Below are positions 24,931-33,815 of a DNA stretch of 64,000 bases, piece after piece. Below the pieces are notes generated by a model, which made no database searches, was not told the DNA's origin, and worked only from the letters and a program-made list of their open reading frames with translations. The translations under genes were made by a program, and so were the position numbers. The first letter of the stretch is position 1. Every line of letters starts with the position of its first letter. Source of the stretch: Chitinophaga sp. HK235 (lineage in GTDB: Bacteria > Bacteroidota > Bacteroidia > Chitinophagales > Chitinophagaceae); the NCBI RefSeq assembly GCF_018255755.1, contig NZ_CP073766.1:744001-808000 (forward strand). The letters run 5' to 3'.

Positions 24931-24956
24931 AAAAGCTCCCCGTTGACGGGGAGCTT
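24931..24956 (-). terminator. Terminator of the saccharopine-dehydrogenase-like gene
   Basis: AAGCTCCCCG (24933-24942), tetraloop TTGA, CGGGGAGCTT (24947-24956). On the minus strand the stem runs straight into TTTTTATG, giving a proper U tract. The gene it ends stops at 25007. Confidence 0.8.
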
Positions 24957-25006
24957 GCCACAAGTCCTTCTTCTCCGCGAGTGTTCATCATAGGAAACAA
25001 TCATTT

Positions 25007-26335
25007 CTACTCAAAACTTTCTTCAAAGCGGATATCGTGTTCTTCGAGTTCCTTTAATACCGGATTATATACTTCAGGCATCACTGGTATCTGCAGGCCA
25101 GTGAGCGTAATTTTCTCCTGTAGCAGCAGTTTGGCCATGATACCCAATGGCAGGCCAACAGTTTTGGCCATGGCAGTGCGCACGTTGTCTTCTCCCTGTG
25201 TAATCATGTAACTGTGCATGCGGGTGGCCATATTACGGCGTTCGAATTCAATTTCATGCAGCATCACGATCATGTCTTTATCAGACGGCTCCATTTTCAG
25301 TTTATCTTCCACCAGATGTTGCAGAATACCTGCATTGGTTTGTTCTCCCAGATTAATGATATCACCGTTGAGCAACCCGAGGAAACGCAGCTGGCGGATC
25401 ACTTTTGATTTGCTGCTGACGCCCAGGAACCTGGCCATTACTTCTTCATGTCCGGCTTGTTTGTCGGTGCCTTCGATATGCTGGGCAGCCCAGTCAAAGT
25501 AGGTGAGATGATCGGTTTGTAGTTTATTGGTATCGTTGGTAAGGCCCAGTTTGATGAGTGCATTCCAGCCTTCACAGAAATCCGGAAAGCGGAGTGTTGC
25601 CCGCATAAAGGTCGCAATATTTTCCAGCTTGTAGGATTCCATATATCCCAGGGAGTCGCGGTTGGGATAGTAGGCCAGTTTGCCCAGTCCGGGTACCGGG
25701 ATGGTTTTATTGTGGTCGAAGAGTTGTTCGTAGGCAACTTCCCTTGTTTTACCTTTTTCGCGGTAGACGGCGCCGGAGCTACCGGCCAGCACTACGTTAC
25801 GGGCATTCCAGGAGATTTTGTACTGCCAGGGATTATCGATACTGTCGGGGGAGATAAGGCCGCCGCAGTAGGATTTAAAGGAAAATATCTGTCCGCCTTT
25901 TTTCTCAATGGAGTGAATGAGTTTCATCGCAGACATATGATCGATGCCGGGATCGAGGCCCATTTCATACATGAACAGGAGGCCGGCTTTTTCAATGTCC
26001 TTTTCGAGTTTGCGTACTTCAGGGTCTATATAGGAAGCGGTGAGGAGGTTTTTTTTGAAATGGAGGCAATCTTTTGCCACGATGATGTGTAGATGAGGAG
26101 GGAGCAGGGAGATGACGAGGTCTGTTTCCTGTATCAGTTGCTGCCTTGCTGCCTGGTCTTTGATATCGATAGCTGCCGGGGTAGCGTAATATGACTTGCC
26201 GGTTTTTGATTTGATGAGCATCAGGTCATGGTCTGCCACAGTGAGATGCCATTTTTGTCTAGGGGCATTGGCCAGCAGATAATCGATCAGGCTGGTCGCC
26301 GATTTTCCGGCCCCAAACAACAGTATATTCTTCAT
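25007..26335 (-). CDS. Saccharopine dehydrogenase-like oxidoreductase
   Basis: The 442-residue protein begins with a Rossmann motif (ILLFGAGKSATSLIDYLL) and continues with LVISLLPPHLHIIVAKDCL, then LTASYIDPEV and LLFMYEMGLDPGIDHMSAMK, typical of the saccharopine dehydrogenase C-terminal/NAD-binding family. The middle has a dimerisation-like part. In fungi the family acts in lysine metabolism; bacterial homologues have other, often unknown roles, and the substrate cannot be read from sequence. It is a single gene with its own terminator. Confidence 0.85.
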   Translation of the reverse strand: MKNILLFGAGKSATSLIDYLLANAPRQKWHLTVADHDLMLIKSKTGKSYYATPAAIDIKDQAARQQLIQETDLVISLLPPHLHIIVAKDCLHFKKNLLTASYIDPEVRKLEKDIEKAGLLFMYEMGLDPGIDHMSAMKLIHSIEKKGGQIFSFKSYCGGLISPDSIDNPWQYKISWNARNVVLAGSSGAVYREKGKTREVAYEQLFDHNKTIPVPGLGKLAYYPNRDSLGYMESYKLENIATFMRATLRFPDFCEGWNALIKLGLTNDTNKLQTDHLTYFDWAAQHIEGTDKQAGHEEVMARFLGVSSKSKVIRQLRFLGLLNGDIINLGEQTNAGILQHLVEDKLKMEPSDKDMIVMLHEIEFERRNMATRMHSYMITQGEDNVRTAMAKTVGLPLGIMAKLLLQEKITLTGLQIPVMPEVYNPVLKELEEHDIRFEESFE

Positions 26336-26703
26336 AGTCTTCTTTAGAAAAGGTTAAGAATCAGGGGAATAACAGCATTTTAGATACTTATGTTCGAACT
26401 CATAGTAAAATTCGGTGCATATCCCGCCTAATCTGCAACTTTAGGTGATTCGATGGATTGATTATCAGTCAATTAAAAACAAATTCTTTGCCAATATTTA
26501 AATTCTGATATATTTCCCTATTTATACATATTTTAGATAAAGTAAAATTAAACCATTACACGTATTAACGCAGAAAAGCAAAAAATGGTTGTTGGTTATA
26601 AAAAAAATCAGTCATATATCGATAGCGCTATATAATTGATTTAAACAATGATGTTTTTATTCACATTTCTGCGATTTTCGGCCGTAATAAGGGCTGAAAT
26701 GGC
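26336..26703. other. Intergenic region upstream of gyrA, no gene seen
   Basis: This 368-base AT-rich gap between divergent genes shows no reading frame or RNA gene. It contains a 10-bp perfect palindrome ATAGCGCTAT (26622-26631). The end, with the -7 box at 26704, belongs to gyrA. Confidence 0.4.
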
Positions 26704-26711
26704 TATATTTG
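26704..26711 (+). promoter_or_regulatory. Candidate -7 box of gyrA
   Basis: TATATTTG fully matches TAnnTTTG and ends 45 bases before the ATG at 26757. This rules out an upstream in-frame start at 26709, inside the box. Confidence 0.55.
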
Positions 26712-26756
26712 CCACTATCTGTTTTCAGCAGAAAAAACTGTAAATCAACACACAAA

Positions 26757-29342
26757 ATGACAGAGCACACGGAAAATCAGCAGGAAGGGAGAATTGTTCA
26801 GATAAACATCGAGGAACAAATGAAGACGGCTTATATCGATTACTCCATGTCAGTAATCGTAGGTCGTGCCTTGCCCGATGTGAGAGATGGTTTAAAGCCT
26901 GTACACCGCCGCGTTTTATTCGGTATGAATGAGCTGGGCAACACCAGCAGCAAGCCATACAAGAAGTCAGCGCGTATTGTGGGTGAGGTAATGGGTAAGT
27001 ACCACCCGCATGGTGACGCCTCTATCTACGACACCATTGTTAGGCTGGCCCAGCCCTGGAGCATGCGTTACCCCATGGTGGACGGTCAGGGTAACTTCGG
27101 ATCGGTAGATGGCGATATGCCCGCTGCGATGCGTTACACCGAGATCCGTCTTCAGCGTATTGCAGAAGCTATGCTGGAGGACATTGAAAAAGAAACGGTA
27201 GATTTCACCAACAACTTCGATGACACCCTCGAAGAACCCACCGTATTACCTACCCGTATTCCGAACCTCCTGGTAAATGGTGCTTCCGGTATCGCGGTAG
27301 GGATGGCCACCAACATCATGCCTCATAACCTCAGCGAGGTGGTAGATGGTGCCGTAGCCTATATCGACAACAGGGACATCACCGTTGAAGAGCTCATCAA
27401 ATACATCAAGGCACCCGACTTCCCTACAGGAGGGGTGATATATGGTTTTGAAGGCGTTAAACAAGGCTTTGAAACCGGAAGAGGAAGAGTAGTGGTAAGA
27501 GGTAAGATCAACGCTGAAACGGCTAAAAACGGCCGCGAAAGACTGGTGATCTATGAACTGCCTTACCAGATCAATAAAGCTGTACTGCACCAGAAGATAG
27601 CTCAGCTGGTCAACGATAAAATCATTGAAGGCATCACCGATGTGCGTGACGAAAGTGACCGCGAAGGAATGCGCCTGGTGATCGATCTGAAGAAGGAAGC
27701 TATTTCCAACGTGATCATCAACCAGTTGTTTAAATATTCCGAACTCCAGACTTCCTACGGTATCAACAACGTAGCACTGGTAAAAGGCCGTCCGCGTATC
27801 CTCAACCTGAAGGATATGCTGGCTGAGTTCATCGACTTCCGCCACGAAGTAGTGGTAAGAAGGACCCGCTTCGACCTCCGCAAAGCAGAAGAAAAAGCAC
27901 ATATCCTCGCAGGTTACCTCATCGCATTGGACCACCTCGATGAAGTGATCGCCCTGATCCGTGCCTCTAATACGCCGGATGTGGCCAGAGACGGACTCAT
28001 GTCCCAGTTCGGCCTCTCCGAGATCCAGTCCAAAGCAATCCTGGAACTTCGTCTGCAACGCCTCACCGGCATGGAACGCGATAAGATCCGCGCTGAGTAC
28101 GACGAGATCATGAAACTGATCGCCTACCTGAAAGATGTACTGAATGATGAGGCGCTGAGAATGAACATCATCAAGGAAGAACTGCTGGAAGTGAAAAAGA
28201 AATTCGGTGACGAACGTAAAACCGAGATCCAGTACCTGGCCAGCGAAATGAGGATCGAAGATATCATCGCTGAAGAAGATGTGGTAATCACCATCTCCCA
28301 CCTGGGATATATCAAACGTACTTCTGCCTACGACTATCGTCAGCAGAAACGCGGCGGCCGTGGCGCCATCGGGGGCAAGACCCGTGACGAGGACTATATT
28401 GAACATTTGTTCGTAGCCTCTACGCACCATACCATGCTGTTCTTTACTGAAAAAGGACGCTGCTACTGGCTTAAGGTATATGAGATCCCTGAAGGCGAGA
28501 AAAGCGGCAAAGGACGTGCTATACAGAATATGATCCAGCTGCCGGCCGATGATAAGATCCGTGCGATCATCGATATCAAGGACCTGGGCGACAAGGATTT
28601 TATCAACAATCATTACATCATACTTTGCACCAAAAAAGGTATCATCAAAAAAACACTGCTGGAAGAGTTCTCCCGTCCTCGTCAGAACGGTGTAAACGCT
28701 ATTACCATCAACGAAGGTGATCAGCTGCTGGAAGCAAAACTCACCACCGGCGACAGCCAGATCATGATGGCTATCCAGAGCGGCCGTGCTATCCGTTTCC
28801 CGGAAGCTACCGTGCGTGACACCGGCCGTGGTGCTATCGGTGTGAGAGGTATCGAAGTAGACAGTGAGAAAGATGAAGTGGTTGGTATGATTTGTGTTAA
28901 TAAGGACGACGAATCACGGACAGTGCTGGTAGTATCTGAAAAAGGTTTCGGTAAAAGAACAAATATTGAAGAATACCGTATCACCAACAGAGGTGGTAAA
29001 GGGGTAAAAACCATCAATATCACGGAAAAAACCGGTAGCCTCATCGCCATCCTGGACGTAACAGAGAAACATGACCTGATGATCACCTGTAAGTCTGGTA
29101 TCACCATCCGTATGGCGGTATCCGATATTCGCGAAGCTGGCCGTGCTACCCAGGGGGTACGCCTGATCCGCCTCGACGACGCAGATGAAATTGCAGCTGT
29201 AGCCCGCCTCGATGAACAGGAAGAAGAAATAGTAGAAGTAGAAGGAATGGAAGGTGAAACCGGTACTGAAGCAAATGAAAGCACTGACAGTGCAGCAGAC
29301 CAGGAAACTGTAGCAGAAGGTCCTGATGCTCCGCAGGAATAG
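26757..29342 (+). CDS. gyrA: DNA gyrase subunit A
   Basis: From ATG 26757 the protein has 861 residues, the full GyrA length. The winged-helix/tower part has GKYHPHGDASIYDTIVRLAQPW and the catalytic tyrosine Tyr127 in AAMRYTEIRLQ. The C-terminal beta-pinwheel contains a GyrA-box-like QQKRGGRG, needed for DNA wrapping, which separates it from ParC. The position equal to E. coli Ser83 is Ala88, the residue found in Mycobacterium tuberculosis. GyrB is not adjacent. The tail is acidic. A hairpin follows 32 bases later. Confidence 0.96.
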   Translation: MTEHTENQQEGRIVQINIEEQMKTAYIDYSMSVIVGRALPDVRDGLKPVHRRVLFGMNELGNTSSKPYKKSARIVGEVMGKYHPHGDASIYDTIVRLAQPWSMRYPMVDGQGNFGSVDGDMPAAMRYTEIRLQRIAEAMLEDIEKETVDFTNNFDDTLEEPTVLPTRIPNLLVNGASGIAVGMATNIMPHNLSEVVDGAVAYIDNRDITVEELIKYIKAPDFPTGGVIYGFEGVKQGFETGRGRVVVRGKINAETAKNGRERLVIYELPYQINKAVLHQKIAQLVNDKIIEGITDVRDESDREGMRLVIDLKKEAISNVIINQLFKYSELQTSYGINNVALVKGRPRILNLKDMLAEFIDFRHEVVVRRTRFDLRKAEEKAHILAGYLIALDHLDEVIALIRASNTPDVARDGLMSQFGLSEIQSKAILELRLQRLTGMERDKIRAEYDEIMKLIAYLKDVLNDEALRMNIIKEELLEVKKKFGDERKTEIQYLASEMRIEDIIAEEDVVITISHLGYIKRTSAYDYRQQKRGGRGAIGGKTRDEDYIEHLFVASTHHTMLFFTEKGRCYWLKVYEIPEGEKSGKGRAIQNMIQLPADDKIRAIIDIKDLGDKDFINNHYIILCTKKGIIKKTLLEEFSRPRQNGVNAITINEGDQLLEAKLTTGDSQIMMAIQSGRAIRFPEATVRDTGRGAIGVRGIEVDSEKDEVVGMICVNKDDESRTVLVVSEKGFGKRTNIEEYRITNRGGKGVKTINITEKTGSLIAILDVTEKHDLMITCKSGITIRMAVSDIREAGRATQGVRLIRLDDADEIAAVARLDEQEEEIVEVEGMEGETGTEANESTDSAADQETVAEGPDAPQE

Positions 29343-29373
29343 TCACAACAAACCTGAAAAATAATTGCTCTTA

Positions 29374-29400
29374 ACAGGAGGCCTCCCAAGGGCCTCCTGT
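29374..29400 (+). terminator. Stem-loop after gyrA
   Basis: ACAGGAGGCC (29374-29383) and GGCCTCCTGT (29391-29400) form a 10-bp stem with a seven-base loop. No T run follows, so this is a probable but not perfect terminator. Confidence 0.6.
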
Positions 29401-29508
29401 ACCAATAAAAAAATTACAGCCGGCTTTAGTGGTAACGATGAGCCTGATTGTATTGGACTATTGGGAGCACCATACTCTTATTGTAATCAGCAACTAAAAA
29501 CTAGAGAC

Positions 29509-30762
29509 ATGAAAAAATTATTGGTATCTCTTCTCTTTTGTACGGCCAGCGCGTCGGTGATGGCCCAAAGGGCAAAAGTTAGCAGCGCAGATGAGAACCT
29601 GAAAAAACAAGATCTGGAGAAAGCCAAAGCAGATATCGATGCAGCGTTACAAAACGAAAAGACAAAGAACGATGCAAAGACCTGGCTGGTAAACGGTAAA
29701 ATCCTCGAAGCGATGGGCACCAAACAAAAAAGTGCAACACTCGCCCTCGAAGCTTATTCCTCCTTCAAAAAAGCATTGGAGATAGATCCTAAAATGAAAG
29801 AAGCCATTCTTGAAATGAGCGGACCTATGTTCAACGTATACGCTACTGTAGCCAACGCTGGTTACGGTTTCCTGAATGAACAGAAATGGGATTCTTCAGT
29901 AGTAGATTTCAAACATGCCTTCGAAATTGCGGACTACTATAACAGCAAAAACCTGGGTACTACCATCCCTACAGATACAGCACTCACTTTTTATACCGGT
30001 TATGCTGCAAACATGGCCAATAAAAAAGATGATGCATTAACCTTCCTGAAAAAAGCTGCCGACCTGCAGTTCAAAGGCGAACCTGCATTGTACGTTGTAC
30101 TGGGCCAGCTGTATGAAGAAAAAGGTGACCAGGCCAACTGGCTCAAAACCATTGATCAAGGTAAAGCTTTATTCCCTAAGGATAAACGCTTCAACGATAT
30201 GGAAATGGCCTTCTACAGCAAAACCGGTAAAACCAACGAGTTACTGTCTATGCTGGAAAAGAAAATGGCTGATAATCCAAATGACGAAGCAGCCATCCTG
30301 GATTACGCTATCCGCGTAGACAACCTGGCTAATCCCCGCGACGAAAAAGGTAACGACGCGCCTAAGCCAGCTAACTACGAAGAGCTGATCGGCAAAGCAG
30401 AAGGTGCTTATAAAAAAGTACTGACTTTAAATGCTAATGATGCTACTGCTAACTTCCAGCTCGGCGCCCTGTACTTCAACAAGGCCGTTGTATTCAACAA
30501 ACAACTGAACGATCTGGATAGCAAACAACAGACATCTCCAAAAGCAAAAGAACTGCAGGGTAAAGTAGAAGGCCTGATGAACCAGGCATTGCCTTTCTTC
30601 GAGAAAGCTGATGCCAGCTTCACTGCTAAAGCCAGCAGCCTCGATGCCAGCGACAAACAGACTTACGAAAGCTGCCTGTACGCACTGCAGAAAATCTACG
30701 CTATCAAAAACCAGACTACGAAAGTAGAAGAAGTGAAAAAGAAACTGGACGCACTGAAATAG
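29509..30762 (+). CDS. Exported tetratricopeptide-repeat protein
   Basis: The reading frame is open from 29365, but ATG 29509 begins a signal peptide (MKKLLVSLLFCTASASVMAQ), so I use it; the product is 417 residues. The mature protein consists of TPR-type helix pairs, e.g. ALEAYSSFKKALEIDP, DDALTFLKKAADLQFKGEPAL, DEAAILDYAIRVDN and AYKKVLTLNANDATANFQLGALYFN. It may scaffold protein complexes in the periplasm; the partner is unknown. It is closed by a good terminator at 30787. Confidence 0.85.
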   Translation: MKKLLVSLLFCTASASVMAQRAKVSSADENLKKQDLEKAKADIDAALQNEKTKNDAKTWLVNGKILEAMGTKQKSATLALEAYSSFKKALEIDPKMKEAILEMSGPMFNVYATVANAGYGFLNEQKWDSSVVDFKHAFEIADYYNSKNLGTTIPTDTALTFYTGYAANMANKKDDALTFLKKAADLQFKGEPALYVVLGQLYEEKGDQANWLKTIDQGKALFPKDKRFNDMEMAFYSKTGKTNELLSMLEKKMADNPNDEAAILDYAIRVDNLANPRDEKGNDAPKPANYEELIGKAEGAYKKVLTLNANDATANFQLGALYFNKAVVFNKQLNDLDSKQQTSPKAKELQGKVEGLMNQALPFFEKADASFTAKASSLDASDKQTYESCLYALQKIYAIKNQTTKVEEVKKKLDALK

Positions 30763-30786
30763 TAAATAGCTAAACATCATAATTGA

Positions 30787-30820
30787 AAAAAATCCGCCCG
30801 CTAGTGGCGGATTTTTTTTT
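30787..30820 (+). terminator. Rho-independent terminator
   Basis: AAAAAATCCGCC (30787-30798), loop CGCTAGT, GGCGGATTTTTT (30806-30817) with more T. It ends the TPR gene. Confidence 0.9.
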
Positions 30821-30823
30821 GCT

Positions 30824-30846
30824 CCCAGGGCTAAAGCCCTGGGCTA
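30824..30846 (+). repeat. REP-like hairpin repeat, copy C
   Basis: CCCAGGGCT-AA-AGCCCTGGG then CTA, the same orientation as copy A. It lies directly after the terminator of the TPR gene and is the left partner of inverted copy D. Confidence 0.85.
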
Positions 30847-31031
30847 TGTTTGTTTGAGGGGGGCTTGCGGATATTAGAGTACTCTTGTATTGGAGTGCTT
30901 AAATTCTGTAAGACTGCAATAAAAATATAGCCAGGAACTAATGGCCAGGGCCTTGCTAGGGGAGTAATTCTTGCTTGTACAAGAATATTTGACAACCATA
31001 TCAAATTCCGCATGGCAGCAGTAGACGAACA
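30847..31031. other. Spacer between repeat copies C and D, no gene seen
   Basis: This 185-base stretch between two inverted hairpin repeats has no convincing reading frame. Its sequence is not similar to the spacer between copies A and B. Confidence 0.4.
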
Positions 31032-31054
31032 TAGCCCAGGACTTTAGTCCTGGG
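31032..31054 (-). repeat. REP-like hairpin repeat, copy D
   Basis: In the consensus orientation this reads CCCAGGACT-AA-AGTCCTGGG then CTA on the minus strand. Compared with copies A-C, G has become A in the left arm and C has become T in the right arm at the paired position, so the stem is kept. Confidence 0.85.
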
Positions 31055-31067
31055 AACTATGAGCAAA

Positions 31068-31098
31068 AAAATAGCTCCGGGAATCCCGGAGCTATTTT
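31068..31098 (-). terminator. Terminator of the Lys/Ala-rich gene
   Basis: A 14-bp perfect stem (31068-31081 with 31085-31098) and a three-base loop are followed on the minus strand by a T run. It lies 26 bases after the stop of the small gene. Confidence 0.85.
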
Positions 31099-31123
31099 AA
31101 CTCAAACGCTGTATAATTGCGAA

Positions 31124-31336
31124 TTATGCGGCTTTTTTAGCAGCTGGTTTAGCAGCAGGTTTAGCTTCAGCTTTTTTGTGAGCAGGAGCTTTTTTAGTTG
31201 TATCAGCAGCTGGTTTAGCTTCTGCTTTAGCTTCAGTTTTAGCTTTTTCTTTCTTAGCTGGTTTAGCAGCAGGAGCTTGAGCGAAAGAAGCAGCAGAAAT
31301 GCTCAGTACCAGGGCAGCAGCGATGATTTTTTTCAT
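31124..31336 (-). CDS. Small exported Lys/Ala/Pro-rich protein
   Basis: The 70-residue protein begins with a good signal peptide (MKKIIAAALVLSISAASFAQ, cleavage near residue 20). The rest is low-complexity, rich in Lys, Ala, Pro and Glu, with AKPAAK, EAKPAA and KKAE-like repeats. The mature part is strongly basic. At DNA level, words such as AGCAGCTGGTTTAGC recur, so it probably expanded by slippage. Resemblance to histone-H1-type tails is only composition. It has its own terminator, so it is a real single-gene unit; function unknown. Confidence 0.65.
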   Translation of the reverse strand: MKKIIAAALVLSISAASFAQAPAAKPAKKEKAKTEAKAEAKPAADTTKKAPAHKKAEAKPAAKPAAKKAA

Positions 31337-31496
31337 GATGATTGTCTTTTAAAAATGATTAATTAAAGATGTTTTGTTCAGTATTGTGATGTAAAAATAA
31401 GACGGGTTGTGCAGTGATCCGGAGAGGTTTCGGTGAACTGGTTATTAGTGTCGTTGAAAAAGGAAAAATGGACGGTCATGCAATCAGACCGCACTG

Positions 31497-33692
31497 TCAG
31501 ATCGTGATATCGATAGCTTCCTGGATAGCCTGTAAACACAGCTGTTTCAGTGTATAGAACAACTCTTGCACTGTGGCGGCGTTGTAGGTGTTTTCATCGA
31601 TCTGTTCCAGCTGTTCGAGGATAGGGTAGAGATGGGTTTCCAGCCCGGTAAATGACACGGTTGTTTTGAGATTATGGGCCGTGGCTCGAATGCTGACAGG
31701 ATCATTGATCATGATGGCATTTTTAAGCATGGAGAGATCTTCGGGCAGCTGCGTAACAAACTGCTCCAGCATGCTTTTTTCGAAGGCTTTATCACCTTTG
31801 GACAGCTCGCGGATGTACTGCATATTGAGCAGGTGAGTATGACCGTTTTCGCCATTATATACAGGCGGTGGCATTACTTCTCTCGCGGCAGATTTGCCGG
31901 TATATACCTGTACCATGCGGTAGAGCGTGTTTTCATCGATGGGCTTGGAAATATAATCATTCATGCCCATCTGCAGGCATTTCTCCCGTTCTCCTTCCAT
32001 CGCGTAGGCTGTCATGGCAATCACCGGGATATTGGAATGCAGTTCCTTCCTGATTTTGGTGACGGTGGTATACCCGTCCATCTCTGGCATCTGGATATCC
32101 ATCAGCACCAGGTCAAATACCTGTTTCTCAAGCGCCTGTAGGGCTTCCCGGCCATTATTGACAACCCGGTACTGCAGCTGCCAGCTGCTGAGCAAATGAC
32201 GCAGCAGGTTCTGGTTCATGCGGTTATCTTCTGCCACTAAGAGCCGGATATTGGGATGGATAGGCAGTTGGTCGTTTTCGTATAAGGAGTCTGCATCTTC
32301 CGGCATCATTTCTCCCAGTGTGTAAGGAAGTTCTACCTTAAAGGTAGATCCCTGGCCAGGTTTACTTTCTACAGAGATGAAGCCGTTTTGCAGTTCTATG
32401 AGTTGTTTTACAATGGTAAGCCCCAGACCGGTACCGCCGTATTTACGGGTGGTGGAGACTTCTGCCTGGTTAAAGCGGTCAAAGATGCTGTCCAGCTGTT
32501 CCGCTTCTATACCGATACCGGTATCTCTAACGGTGAACAATAAACGAACATTTTTTTCTTCTGCCCATATTCTGGCCACCTGTATATTGACTTCCCCTTC
32601 CGGCGTGAATTTGATGGCATTGCTGGTAAGATTGACGAGTATTTGTGTCAACCGCATTACATCACCGTAGAGAAGGTCGGAGACTTCTTCATCGGCTTGT
32701 ATGCTGAAGTGCAGGTGTTTCTCTTCTGCTTTGGCTCTGAATAGGGTATCGATGGAATGCAGTACGCCGCGCAAACTGAAGGAGGTTGCTTCAATGCGCA
32801 TCATACCGGATTCTATTTTTGAAAGATCAAGGATATCGTTGATAATTTCCAGCAGATTACGGCCGGCGCCAGCAATGGCGTTAACATATTCTTTGGATTT
32901 TTCGTTGAGAGGCTGGGCTTGCAGCAGATGCGTAAAACCCAGTACGGCATTCATGGGCGTCCGTATTTCGTGGCTCATGTTGGCGAGAAACTGATCTTTT
33001 ACGGCGGCGAGGTTTTTTTCCTGCCGCTGGGATTCATCCAGGGCTTCTATCAGCTGTTCCTGTCGATGAATACGGCTGGTGATATAGAGGAATGCCAGCA
33101 GGCTGGTAAGGCATGCAAACAGTACCAGCACAGTGCCCCAGCTCTGAGCCTTCTGCCCGCTGGTATCAATGAGGCGGGTGGTCCGGTTTACTTCTGTCTG
33201 CCGTGTGGTGTCCAGCTGGTGTAATATATTGGTGATAGCTTCTCCCAGCCGTTTTCCACGCTGATTGTTGATCATCTTCTCCGCGGCGCTTTTACCACTG
33301 CTGTAGAAGGTGTCCAGCACCAGCAGATTGTAGCTGTTTTTCTCATCTACCAGGTAATTGAGTTGGGTAAGCAGTTTTTCAGTGCTATCGTTTTTGACAA
33401 TTTTATTGATTTCTTTCAGGTCAGATTTGATGATAGCAATCTCCACTTCAATGCCGGTGACGTGGTTGGTGTCCTGAGAAATCACGGCGCCCCGCACTTT
33501 GCTGTCGGTCTTTGCCAGCGAAGTTTGCAGCTTCTGTATTTCGTTCTTTACATTGAGCTCTTGTAATAGTTGCTCGTTACCGGAAATAAGTTTGCGGATA
33601 TTTTTTGCGGAGTTAAACTGCAGCACGACGAACAGGATCATACCTGTAATGAACAGGCCAAGCAGATAATATTTTATTCTTTTCGGCTGCAT
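31497..33692 (-). CDS. Hybrid sensor histidine kinase with receiver and Hpt domains
   Basis: I start at ATG 33692 (731 residues). A TTG 36 bases upstream is possible but sits by a TATTTTG box. The order is: membrane helix (9-26), periplasmic helical sensor of CHASE3 type (about 27-185), second helix (187-205), HisKA with MSHEIRTPMN (His241), HATPase_c (N-box NLTSNAIKFTPEG, G-boxes DTGIGI and GGTGLGL), receiver with phosphor-acceptor Asp532 (LMDIQMPEMDG) and a C-terminal Hpt domain with His673 (ATAHNLKTT). This is a full phosphorelay in one chain. A LytTR response regulator lies upstream on the same strand. Confidence 0.92.
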   Translation of the reverse strand: MQPKRIKYYLLGLFITGMILFVVLQFNSAKNIRKLISGNEQLLQELNVKNEIQKLQTSLAKTDSKVRGAVISQDTNHVTGIEVEIAIIKSDLKEINKIVKNDSTEKLLTQLNYLVDEKNSYNLLVLDTFYSSGKSAAEKMINNQRGKRLGEAITNILHQLDTTRQTEVNRTTRLIDTSGQKAQSWGTVLVLFACLTSLLAFLYITSRIHRQEQLIEALDESQRQEKNLAAVKDQFLANMSHEIRTPMNAVLGFTHLLQAQPLNEKSKEYVNAIAGAGRNLLEIINDILDLSKIESGMMRIEATSFSLRGVLHSIDTLFRAKAEEKHLHFSIQADEEVSDLLYGDVMRLTQILVNLTSNAIKFTPEGEVNIQVARIWAEEKNVRLLFTVRDTGIGIEAEQLDSIFDRFNQAEVSTTRKYGGTGLGLTIVKQLIELQNGFISVESKPGQGSTFKVELPYTLGEMMPEDADSLYENDQLPIHPNIRLLVAEDNRMNQNLLRHLLSSWQLQYRVVNNGREALQALEKQVFDLVLMDIQMPEMDGYTTVTKIRKELHSNIPVIAMTAYAMEGEREKCLQMGMNDYISKPIDENTLYRMVQVYTGKSAAREVMPPPVYNGENGHTHLLNMQYIRELSKGDKAFEKSMLEQFVTQLPEDLSMLKNAIMINDPVSIRATAHNLKTTVSFTGLETHLYPILEQLEQIDENTYNAATVQELFYTLKQLCLQAIQEAIDITI

Positions 33693-33815
33693 GACATTAT
33701 TAACGCTGATGAAGGAAAGGCTGTTCAAAATACGATAATAAAGGTCAGTGGGTATAAATTATTGTTAAACGGGCGATAGGTATCGGTCAAAACGGAGAAA
33801 TGGTCGTTAAGTCTG

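Noticed and set aside
27246..28613. Long open frame (455 codons) on the minus strand inside gyrA
   Set aside because: It lies fully antisense to gyrA, which has all family motifs in the plus frame. The antisense product is His/Phe/Asp-rich with no family resemblance and no promoter or leader.
30847..31031. Sequence between repeat copies C and D as a MITE
   Set aside because: No target-site duplication or terminal match beyond the hairpins was seen, and the spacer of the other pair is different.
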